Assembly (NCBI GenBank): GCA_035286365.1
Contig: DATHJZ010000168.1
Location: forward strand, 1 to 43,328
DNA from: CADEED01 sp035286365
GTDB lineage: Bacteria > Pseudomonadota > Gammaproteobacteria > Steroidobacterales > Steroidobacteraceae
DNA: 43,328 nucleotides
Reading direction: 5' to 3'
Shown: in pieces, positions 14,274 to 21,319 of the stretch
How the letters are laid out: each line of letters starts with the position of its first letter
Position numbering within the stretch: the stretch's first letter is position 1
The notes under the pieces: generated by a model
Seen by the model: only the letters and a program-made list of their open reading frames with translations
The model's database searches: none
Told to the model about the DNA's origin: nothing
Program-made: the position numbers and the translations under genes

Positions 14274-14939
14274 ATGAGCCTAAGCAAGATGAAATTGATC
14301 GCTGCCACCACGATCCTCCTGGGTACGGTTTCGACCGCCCAAGCGGGCTTCGTGACGGTCGATACCAACGCTCCGACTCAGAACACGATCAACATCGTCA
14401 ACGAGAACTACTTCAAGCCGCTGCTCGCGGGCGTCGGCGTCTCGCAGTACACGCTGGGCTCTTCGCTCGGGACGGACGGGGCCGGCTCAGTCGCGTTCTA
14501 CTACTACGGCAAAGAAGCCGGTTACCAGAACATCTTCACGGCGGGCGGGTTGAGCTACGACTCGGGCTTCACGCCGAACACGCAGGATTATTTCAGCGCG
14601 CCGAAGTCGATCGGTTCGATCGACGTCAGCGGCGGTGTGTTCGACTTCCGCTTCTGCGCGTACAGCGCGCCCGGCGTTTCGCAGGGTTGTGTCAAGAATG
14701 AGAAGAACGATCTGCTCAACCTCGGTTTCCTGCAGTCGATCGCGTTCAGCGTGCGGGGCAACGTTGCCTGGCTGTTCTGGGACGATTCGGGCGCGGGTCC
14801 CGACGACAACCATGACGACATGCTGATCAAGGCCGTGTTCACGCCCAGTGCGGTGCCGGAACCCGCCACGCTCGGTCTGCTCGGCCTGGGCCTGCTGGGT
14901 ACGTGGTTCGGCTCGAAGCGCGGCCAGCGCAAGGCCTGA
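14274..14939 (+). CDS. PEP-CTERM sorting domain-containing secreted protein
   Basis: This is a 221-residue exported protein. The start is the ATG of MSLSKMKL, because it follows an AAGGGA ribosome binding site and gives a normal signal peptide ending TAQA-G near residue 25. The longer open frame would begin upstream of the predicted promoter. The C-terminus carries a full PEP-CTERM signal: VPEPATLGLLGLGLLG, a hydrophobic stretch and a basic tail (GSKRGQRKA). Exosortase (XrtA/EpsH) should recognise and cleave it at the inner membrane. The middle region is a beta-rich domain I do not recognise, with two cysteines (FCAYS, GCVKN). It sits between the PEP-CTERM-locus deacetylase and a terminator and probably forms its own transcription unit. 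Confidence 0.93.
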   Translation: MSLSKMKLIAATTILLGTVSTAQAGFVTVDTNAPTQNTINIVNENYFKPLLAGVGVSQYTLGSSLGTDGAGSVAFYYYGKEAGYQNIFTAGGLSYDSGFTPNTQDYFSAPKSIGSIDVSGGVFDFRFCAYSAPGVSQGCVKNEKNDLLNLGFLQSIAFSVRGNVAWLFWDDSGAGPDDNHDDMLIKAVFTPSAVPEPATLGLLGLGLLGTWFGSKRGQRKA

Positions 14940-14980
14940 TTCCTTCGCCTTTGCGAATCGGTCTTACGCCGGTTCGAGTG

Positions 14981-15013
14981 AACGAGCCCCGCTACGCGGG
15001 GCTCGTTCGTTTT
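14981..15013 (+). terminator. Rho-independent terminator after the PEP-CTERM gene
   Basis: A perfect 12-bp stem AACGAGCCCCGC/GCGGGGCTCGTT with a three-base loop is followed by CGTTTT. It lies 41 bp after the stop codon and between convergent genes. The minus strand lacks a T-run, so termination of the glrR operon here is less certain. Confidence 0.85.
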
Positions 15014-15044
15014 GGGGCTCCCCGGCGCAGCTTCACGGCGAGGC

Positions 15045-16415
15045 TCAGCGCCCCTTGAAGTCTTCGGGCGTCAGCTGGTGCCGCGAGAGTAGTTTGTAGA
15101 AGTCGGTGCGGTTGCGCTTGGCGAGGCGCGCCGCCTGGCTCACGTTGCCGCCAGTGATCTGCAATATCTGCGACAGATAGCTGCGCGTGAACTCATCACG
15201 CGCTTCGTCGAACGAGGGCAGCTTGCTCTGCGTGCCGCCGAGCGACTGCTGCACCAGTTCCACCGGAATGATCGGCGTCTGGGACAGGGCGACGTTCTGC
15301 CGCACGACGTTCGCCAGCTGGCGGATATTGCCCGGCCAGTCGGCCGTCGCCAGCAACTCCACCGCCTCGGGCGCGTAGATCTTGCGCACGCCGCTTTCGT
15401 TGCTGATCTGCGCGAGGAAGTGCGAGACGAGCAGCGGAATGTCTTCACGGCGCCGGTTGAGCGGCGGCATCTCGATGTGCACCACGTTCAGCCGGTAGTA
15501 GAGGTCCTCGCGGAACTGGCCGCTCATCATCAATTGCTGAAGGTCGCGATGGGTGGCCGAGATCACGCGCACGTTGACCGGAATCGCATCGGTCGCGCCG
15601 ATCGGGCGGATGTTGTTCTCCTGCAGGACGCGCAACAGTTTCACCTGCAGGCGCATCGGCATGTCGCCGATCTCGTCGAGCAGCAGCGTGCCGCCGTCGG
15701 CCGCCTGGAAGAGGCCGGCGTGATCGCGCACGGCTCCGGTGAACGAACCCTTGATGTGACCGAACAGCTCCGATTCGAGCAGGTTCTCGGCCATGGCCGA
15801 GCAGTTGATCGCGACGAAGGGCTTGGCGCGCCGCGGGCTGGCGTTGTGGATCGCGCGCGCGAGCAATTCCTTGCCCGTGCCGGACTCGCCGGTGATGAGC
15901 ACGCGCGCATCGGTACCCGCCACCATGTGCGCCTGCGAGAGTTTCTCCTCGACCAGCGAGCTGCGCGTGATGATCTCCGCGCGCCAGTCTTCATCGTTGT
16001 CGGCGAAACCGGAGATGCGCAGTGCCTTCTGGACCTGGTCCAACAACTCTTGTTTGTCGACCGGCTTCGTGAGGAAGCCGAAGGCGCCGAGCTGGGTGGC
16101 GTGCACGGCGTCGGGGATGGTGCCATGGGCCGTCAGGATGATGACCTTGAGCCCCGGATAGCGCGATTGCAGTTCCTTCAGGAGGCCGATGCCGTCCATC
16201 TGGTCCATGCGCAGGTCGGTGATGACCAGTTCCGGCCGGAAACGGCTGGTCGCCGCCAGCGCGAGTGCGGCGCTTTCCACCGCTTCGACCTCGTAGTTCT
16301 CCGCGCGCAGGCGGATGGTGAGCAGGCGCAGCAGGCCCGGATCGTCGTCGACGACCAGGATGCGCGCTTTGCGTTTGGTGGAATGTGGAGTGGCTAGTTG
16401 CATGGCGGCTTGCAT
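15045..16415 (-). CDS. glrR: GlrR/QseF-type sigma-54-dependent response regulator
   Basis: This 456-residue NtrC-family activator closely follows E. coli GlrR from end to end. The receiver domain (about 18-135) has the acidic VDDDPGLLRLL, phospho-acceptor Asp in VITDLRMDQMDG and Lys in FLTKPVDK. The AAA+ domain has Walker A GESGTGKE, Walker B LLLDEIGDM and the arginine-finger region FREDLYYRLNV. The C-terminal Fis-type helix-turn-helix ends ARLAKRNRTDFYKLLSRH. The sigma-54 contact loop reads GSFTGA instead of the usual GAFTGA. A GAGGT ribosome binding site supports the first ATG. It is the last gene of galE-glrK-qseG-glrR, 9 bp after qseG. Phosphorylated GlrR should activate sigma-54 promoters; in E. 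coli these include glmY. Targets here may include the nearby PEP-CTERM genes (inference). Confidence 0.95.
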   Translation of the reverse strand: MQAAMQLATPHSTKRKARILVVDDDPGLLRLLTIRLRAENYEVEAVESAALALAATSRFRPELVITDLRMDQMDGIGLLKELQSRYPGLKVIILTAHGTIPDAVHATQLGAFGFLTKPVDKQELLDQVQKALRISGFADNDEDWRAEIITRSSLVEEKLSQAHMVAGTDARVLITGESGTGKELLARAIHNASPRRAKPFVAINCSAMAENLLESELFGHIKGSFTGAVRDHAGLFQAADGGTLLLDEIGDMPMRLQVKLLRVLQENNIRPIGATDAIPVNVRVISATHRDLQQLMMSGQFREDLYYRLNVVHIEMPPLNRRREDIPLLVSHFLAQISNESGVRKIYAPEAVELLATADWPGNIRQLANVVRQNVALSQTPIIPVELVQQSLGGTQSKLPSFDEARDEFTRSYLSQILQITGGNVSQAARLAKRNRTDFYKLLSRHQLTPEDFKGR

Positions 16416-16424
16416 CAGAAACCT

Positions 16425-17054
16425 CTACGGTTTCCGTCCCTCTGGCTGAGTCGCGCGCCCATTGTTAGACGAGCGTTCGATGTTTGCGATGGCGTCCAGT
16501 TTTGCCTGGGCGTCCGCAAGCGCCTTCTTGAGACGGTTGTTTTCCTCGCTCTCGGTAGTCAGGCGACGCGTCAATTGCGCGATGCGGTCATTCGCGGTTC
16601 TTTCGGCTCCCGTCTGCAGGCGCCGCACATCCGCTTGTAAGGATTGCTGGCGCTCGACCTGCTGCAGCTGCAGGAACGCGAGAGCGCGCTCCACAGGGAG
16701 CAGAGTTTCAGGGCTTGCTAGGACTTCATGCAAAAGTCGCTGTGCGACGACAGGATCGAATCCCGCGTGCCCGGGCGTCGACAGCACCATCGCGTATCGC
16801 AGCACCCTGCTAGGTGTGGGCGCGGCGCTGTAATCGTTGTTGGCGGTTGCCAGGATCTCGGCCTGTTCGGCCGGCGTGCCACGCGCGAGCCGCAGGCAGG
16901 TGTCCAGATAAGACGCGATTACCGTAGTTTCGGTGGAATTGCGGTCGATCGAGGGCAGTTCCTTTGGCGGCCGGTTGACCGGCAGCACGCCGGCGCAGCC
17001 GAGCAGCAGCGCGGCCGCATTCGCGACCAGGACAATAGTGAGCCTAGGCCGCAT
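16425..17054 (-). CDS. qseG: QseG/YfhG-like outer-membrane lipoprotein
   Basis: This 209-residue lipoprotein starts at the ATG of MRPRLTIVLVANAA, giving a lipobox LLLGC with the lipidated Cys at residue 20. Ala at +2 favours the outer membrane. The longer open frame is an extension inside glrK. The second half is a predicted coiled coil (QLQQVERQQSLQADVRRLQ onward to NIERS). That matches the layout of E. coli QseG, which also ends in a helical stretch with an IER motif. QseG links the outer membrane to the GlrK/QseE kinase. The gene overlaps glrK by 11 bp and precedes glrR by 9 bp, the same order as in enterobacteria. Sequence similarity is low, so synteny carries much of the call. Confidence 0.8.
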   Translation of the reverse strand: MRPRLTIVLVANAAALLLGCAGVLPVNRPPKELPSIDRNSTETTVIASYLDTCLRLARGTPAEQAEILATANNDYSAAPTPSRVLRYAMVLSTPGHAGFDPVVAQRLLHEVLASPETLLPVERALAFLQLQQVERQQSLQADVRRLQTGAERTANDRIAQLTRRLTTESEENNRLKKALADAQAKLDAIANIERSSNNGRATQPEGRKP

Positions 17055-18510
17055 GCGCCTGCGACCGGACGGGATTGGTGACCGACAAGACGGGCATGCG
17101 GATGCGGAAATGCGCCCCGGGATACTGGCCGTCGACGATCTCGATGGTGCCGCCATGCGCATTCACGAACTCGAGCACCACCGAAAGACCGATGCCGGTG
17201 CCCTTGACCTGCACGCCGGCGGGCGGCCGGCCGGTATAGAAAGCTTCGAACACGCGCGCGCGTTCTTCGGACGGTATGCCGGCGCCGGCGTCGGCGACAT
17301 CGATCACGAGCTGGGTGTCCTGTTTGGCGGCATGTAGATAGACAGTGCCGCCCTTGGGCGAATATTTGATGGCATTGGACAGCAGGTTCTCGATGATGAG
17401 GCGAACTTTGCCGCGGTCGGCCCGCAGCACCAGGTCGTCCACCTTCACCTCGAGACGGACGCGTTGTGAGACTACCGTGAGTTGCTGGCTTTCGAGTACC
17501 TGTTTGACGAGGGGCCGCAGCCGGAACTCGGAAAGGTCGAGACCGACGCTTTCCTTCTGCCAGGCGCTGAATGACAGCAGGTTTTCGATGAGCCGATGCA
17601 GTTTGATGCCGTTGTCACGCAGGATGGCGACGACTTCACGTTGCGAGTTGTCCAGGGGTCCGACCGCGCCATCCATGAGCAGTTCCGCGCCTTCGCGGAT
17701 GTTGGCGAGCGGAGTCTTGAGCTCGTGCGACATGTGGCGCAGAAAGCGGTTGCGTTCCTGCGCCAGATCGAGCAGGCGCAGTCGCAGCCACTCGAGCTGC
17801 GCGCCAAGGCGCTCCAGGTCGCGCGGTCCCGAGACCTCGATCGAATGCGAGAACGTACCGCGGCCGAGCTCGCTGATCGCGCGGTCGATCGCGCGCAGCG
17901 GCCGGCCGATCGACACCGTCAACGCGAGGATCGCGACCAGCGTCAGCGGCGCGAGCAGCACCGATTCCCAGAACAGGCGGCGCTGCGTGGTCGCGGTCTG
18001 TTGCTTCAGTTCGTCGAGCCGAGCGTCGATCTGGCTGTAGCCGCTTTTGACGATGACGTTGGCCAGGTCGTTGAGCCGATCGAAGCGCGCGAGGATGGTC
18101 GTGAAAGCCGCGCTGCCGGCCGGTGTCGAACTTACCGCCTGGGAGATTTCGTTGTGCAACGCCTGGAAGTCCTCGAGGCTGCGCCGCGTGGGTTCGACGT
18201 TGAGCAGCCGCGCCAGCTGGGTGCGCGTCATCGCGAGCTGTTGATCGTTGGTGCGATAGGCGTCGAGCATCTTCACGTCGCCGAGCACCTGGTAGAGCTG
18301 CACGTTGCGCCGCAGGGAATTGATGTCGGCGTACAGGGTCTGTGACAGGCGCGCCGATTGCACGCCTTCCTGCACGAGCTCTTCGCTGGTTTTGGCGAGC
18401 TTGCTGATCTGCATGGCCCCGTCGATGACGGCCACCAGCAATGGGACCGCGATCAATGCGAGGCCCCCCAACATGAGGCTGGTCAGCGATTTTGGACGTG
18501 CCCAACGCAT
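17044..18510 (-). CDS. glrK: GlrK/QseE-type sensor histidine kinase
   Basis: This 488-residue inner-membrane kinase has a first membrane helix at about 12-31. A helical periplasmic sensor of about 150 residues follows, then a second helix (LLAPLTLVAILALTVSIG) and a HAMP linker. The dimerisation domain has the phospho-acceptor in FLRHMSHELKTPLANIREG. The HATPase_c domain has N-box LLSNAIKYSPKGG, G1 DAGAGIP and G2 GTGIGLSV. The residues around the histidine match E. coli GlrK almost exactly, and the partners QseG and GlrR follow directly. It should phosphorylate GlrR in response to an envelope cue. It starts 16 bp after galE on the same strand, so sugar-nucleotide supply and signalling may be co-transcribed. 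Confidence 0.94.
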   Translation of the reverse strand: MRWARPKSLTSLMLGGLALIAVPLLVAVIDGAMQISKLAKTSEELVQEGVQSARLSQTLYADINSLRRNVQLYQVLGDVKMLDAYRTNDQQLAMTRTQLARLLNVEPTRRSLEDFQALHNEISQAVSSTPAGSAAFTTILARFDRLNDLANVIVKSGYSQIDARLDELKQQTATTQRRLFWESVLLAPLTLVAILALTVSIGRPLRAIDRAISELGRGTFSHSIEVSGPRDLERLGAQLEWLRLRLLDLAQERNRFLRHMSHELKTPLANIREGAELLMDGAVGPLDNSQREVVAILRDNGIKLHRLIENLLSFSAWQKESVGLDLSEFRLRPLVKQVLESQQLTVVSQRVRLEVKVDDLVLRADRGKVRLIIENLLSNAIKYSPKGGTVYLHAAKQDTQLVIDVADAGAGIPSEERARVFEAFYTGRPPAGVQVKGTGIGLSVVLEFVNAHGGTIEIVDGQYPGAHFRIRMPVLSVTNPVRSQAHAA

Positions 18511-18526
18511 GGCAGCGCGCGTCTAG

Positions 18527-19522
18527 CTACCAGGGTTCCCGCTGCAGACGCTTTTCCCAATCGAGCGAGGTTCGCACGATCACGTCGATGTCGTCGAGCT
18601 GCGGTTTCCAGCCGAGCACGTTGCGAACCTTGTCCGCCTTGGCGACCAGTGCCGGCGGATCGCCGGCGCGCCGCGCTTCTTCGCGGATGTCGAGCTTGAG
18701 GCCGGCAATCCTCTCGACGCTCGACAGCACCTCGCGCACGCTGTAGCCGTGGCCATAACCGCAGTTCGCGGTGAGCGATGCGCCGCCGGCGCGCAGGTAG
18801 TCGAGCGCCTTCAGGTGCGCGGTGGCGAGGTCTTCGACGTGAATGTAATCGCGCACGCCGGTGCCGTCGGGAGTGGGAAAGTCGGTGCCGAAGATCGACA
18901 GGTGAGGGCGTTTGCCAACCGCGGCTTCGACCGCAGCCTTCACCAGCAGCGTGGCCTTGCGCGTCGATTGACCGATGCGCCCCTGCGTGTCGGAACCGGC
19001 CACGTTGAAGTAGCGCAGCACCACCGAGCGCATCGGGGTCACCGCGCACAGGTCGCGCAGCATCCATTCAGTCATCAGTTTCGAGGTGCCGTACGGATTG
19101 ATCGGCGCGGTCGGTGTTTCTTCGGAAGCGATGCCGGATTCGGGAATGCCATATACCGCGGCGGTCGACGAAAACACGAAATGCTTGACGCCCGCGGCGC
19201 TGGCCGCCTCCAGCAGCGAACGAGTCGCGGCGGTGTTGTTGCAGTAATACTTGAGCGGATCCGAAACGGATTCCGGCACGATGGTGTGCGCGGCGAAGTG
19301 GATGATAGTGTCGACGTCGTGTTCTGCGAGCACTTGGTCGACGACCTTGCGGCTGCCGACGTTTCCGACCGTGAGCGGCACGTCGCGCACGGCCTGGCGA
19401 AAGCCGGTGGATAGATCGTCGAGCACCACGACGCGCTCGCCGCGCGCCACGAGTTGCAGGACGGTATGGCTGCCGATGTAGCCGGCGCCACCGGTGACGA
19501 GGACACTTGAAGCAGGACTCAT
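18527..19522 (-). CDS. galE: UDP-glucose 4-epimerase
   Basis: This 331-residue short-chain dehydrogenase-type epimerase interconverts UDP-glucose and UDP-galactose using bound NAD. The N-terminal NAD motif is VTGGAGYIGSH. The catalytic Ser/Thr region FSSTAAVYG is followed by the YGTSK Tyr-x3-Lys pair. The RYFNVAGSD and GVRDYIHVEDLA motifs are GalE-specific. I use the ATG of MSPASSVL; the longer frame begins six codons earlier at TTG. It supplies UDP-galactose for surface polysaccharide and heads the galE-glrK-qseG-glrR unit. It is divergent from srkA, with only 68 bp between them. Confidence 0.95.
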   Translation of the reverse strand: MSPASSVLVTGGAGYIGSHTVLQLVARGERVVVLDDLSTGFRQAVRDVPLTVGNVGSRKVVDQVLAEHDVDTIIHFAAHTIVPESVSDPLKYYCNNTAATRSLLEAASAAGVKHFVFSSTAAVYGIPESGIASEETPTAPINPYGTSKLMTEWMLRDLCAVTPMRSVVLRYFNVAGSDTQGRIGQSTRKATLLVKAAVEAAVGKRPHLSIFGTDFPTPDGTGVRDYIHVEDLATAHLKALDYLRAGGASLTANCGYGHGYSVREVLSSVERIAGLKLDIREEARRAGDPPALVAKADKVRNVLGWKPQLDDIDVIVRTSLDWEKRLQREPW

Positions 19523-19574
19523 GCGAAATCTATTCCACAAGTTTCAGGCACAGGGTATTAGGCCGCGGGATTTT

Positions 19575-19584
19575 ACATTAATGT
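19575..19584. promoter_or_regulatory. Perfect 10-bp palindrome ACATTAATGT between galE and srkA
   Basis: This AT-rich perfect palindrome lies in the 68-bp divergent interval, just before the GTG start of srkA. It could be an operator or part of a -10 region for either gene. Nothing else supports it, and the symmetry does not extend beyond ten bases. Confidence 0.2.
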
Positions 19585-19590
19585 GCCGGC

Positions 19591-20586
19591 GTGGCTGTGA
19601 CGCATTCTGCACCCGCGCCGTTCGATTCCCTGCATCCCGGTGCGGTATTCGACGCGGCTGAGAGCATCGGCCTGGTTCCGTCCGGCCGGCTGTTTGCGCT
19701 CAACAGCTATGAAAACCGCGTCTATCAACTGGGTGACGAAGACGGTGCACTGTGGGTGCTGAAGTTTTATCGGCCGGCGCGCTGGAGCGACGCGCAGATC
19801 GACGAGGAGCACGCGTTCACCTTCGAGCTGGCCGCGGCGGAGCTGCCCGTGGCCGCGCCGATCACACGCGACGGCGCGAGTTTGTTTGAGCATGAAAGCC
19901 TGCGCTTCGCAGCGTTTCCATACCTCGCCGGGCGCGCCCCCGAGCTCGGCGATAGCGCCACGCTCACCTTGCTCGGTCGCACGCTGGCGCGCATTCACGC
20001 GATCGGCGGCCGCGACCGTTTCGACCACCGCGTGTCGCTCGACCTGAACCGGATGGGAGTGCACGCACGCGAACTGGTTACCGACAGCGGCTTCGTACCC
20101 GAGGCGCTCGGGGAGCAGTACGCGCGCGTGAGCAGCCAGGTCATCGGACGAGTCCGACAGAGCTTCGAGAATTTCGGGCCGCTACCGCGCCTGCGCATCC
20201 ATGGCGACTGCCATGCCGGCAACATCCTGTGGCGCGAGAACGGTCCGCTGTTCGTGGATCTCGACGACTGCATGTCGGGCCCGCGCATCCAGGATTTGTG
20301 GATGTTTCTCTCCGGCGATCCGGCCAGTCAGCAGGAATCGTGGGCGGCGATCATGGAAGGTTATGAGGTGTTTGGTGAGTTCGATTACGCCGAACTCACG
20401 CTGGTCGAACCCCTGCGCAGCCTGCGCATCCTGCATCACGCATCGTGGATCGCGAGCCGCTGGCACGACCCGGCGTTTCCGCGCGCATTTCCCTGGTTCG
20501 GCGACGCGCGGTTCTGGGAACGGCACATCGCGGACCTGTTCGAGCAGCTTTCGGCAATGGACGATCCACCCATCCTCGCCCGGTAG
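19591..20586 (+). CDS. srkA: SrkA/YihE-type stress-response serine/threonine kinase
   Basis: This 331-residue APH-fold kinase matches E. coli SrkA (YihE) along its length. It has the N-terminal LNSYENRVYQ and the nucleotide-lysine region WVLKFYRPARW. The catalytic loop is HGDCHAGN (residues 204-211, Asp206 and Asn211), followed by the metal-binding FVDLDD. The C-terminal helical part has PLRSLRILHH. SrkA counters stress-induced death in E. coli and opposes MazF-type toxin killing. The frame opens with GTG; a nearby ATG is in another frame. It appears to be transcribed alone or with the following lipoprotein gene. Confidence 0.95.
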   Translation: MAVTHSAPAPFDSLHPGAVFDAAESIGLVPSGRLFALNSYENRVYQLGDEDGALWVLKFYRPARWSDAQIDEEHAFTFELAAAELPVAAPITRDGASLFEHESLRFAAFPYLAGRAPELGDSATLTLLGRTLARIHAIGGRDRFDHRVSLDLNRMGVHARELVTDSGFVPEALGEQYARVSSQVIGRVRQSFENFGPLPRLRIHGDCHAGNILWRENGPLFVDLDDCMSGPRIQDLWMFLSGDPASQQESWAAIMEGYEVFGEFDYAELTLVEPLRSLRILHHASWIASRWHDPAFPRAFPWFGDARFWERHIADLFEQLSAMDDPPILAR

Positions 20587-20648
20587 TGTGAGCGGATGGG
20601 CTGTCGCGAGTAGTTCGCCTGTTAGTATTGGCAGCGGAGGGTTTAAGG

Positions 20649-21236
20649 ATGATCACGACCGGCGCTCGGGAGTTTCTACTCGCGGTGATTGTCTGCGGCG
20701 GCGTGTTGGCCGCGTGCGATGGCTCGCCTGAGCAGACCGACACGCAGGTTTCGCCTACCCCGCAGAGCGGCGCCCCCAAGTCGGCCGGGCTCGCGCCTGA
20801 CATGGTGGCTGCGGTTTCGGGCGGCAATACCGCCACCGTGCTCGGCGTGCACTTCGCGCTGCGGGCCGCGCCCACGGTCAACCAGGCACTCCCGATCGAC
20901 ATCGTCATCGTTCCGCACCGTGATTTCACGTCGCTGCAAGCGCATTTCGAGACACGCGACGGGCTCACCCTGACCGCGGGCAGCGTCCTGGCCCCGCAAG
21001 GTGACGCGCCGGCCGAAAAGCGGCTGACTCATCAGCTGGTGCTGCTGGCGGCCCGGGAGGGCGTTTTCATGGTGACTGTGATCGTCGAGACCGAAGGCGC
21101 GGACGGTACCGTAACCCGCATCTTCTCGATCCCGGTGATCGTCGCCCCGAGCGCCGCCGCGGGCGCTGGGCCCGCCAGTGCGCCGCCGGCGGCTTCTGAC
21201 GGAATCGTTGATGAGGCTGCGCCCGCCGCGAGATAG
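20649..21236 (+). CDS. Putative lipoprotein, function unknown
   Basis: I do not recognise this 195-residue protein. A GGAGGG ribosome binding site precedes the chosen ATG, and a TTG start seven codons earlier is less likely. The N-terminus (MITTGAREFLLAVIVCGG then VLAAC) is a lipoprotein signal with Cys23 in the lipobox. After a Pro/Ser-rich linker there is a beta-rich domain of about 120 residues (GVHFALRAAPTVNQALPIDI, and a VFMVTVIVETEG strand) with an Ig-like feel, then an Ala/Pro-rich tail. It lies 62 bp after srkA on the same strand. A short GC-rich hairpin without a T-run follows at 21255-21271. Confidence 0.75.
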   Translation: MITTGAREFLLAVIVCGGVLAACDGSPEQTDTQVSPTPQSGAPKSAGLAPDMVAAVSGGNTATVLGVHFALRAAPTVNQALPIDIVIVPHRDFTSLQAHFETRDGLTLTAGSVLAPQGDAPAEKRLTHQLVLLAAREGVFMVTVIVETEGADGTVTRIFSIPVIVAPSAAAGAGPASAPPAASDGIVDEAAPAAR

Positions 21237-21319
21237 CGCACCTCCAAAACCGGGAGCCGCTTCACGCGGCTGCACAAGCCCCGGACATATCATGCAATTT
21301 GGTCTTCGCGTGCATTGTT

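Noticed and set aside
21255..21271. A hairpin AGCCGC/GCGGCT after the lipoprotein gene as a terminator.
   Set aside because: The stem is only six base pairs and no T-tract follows.
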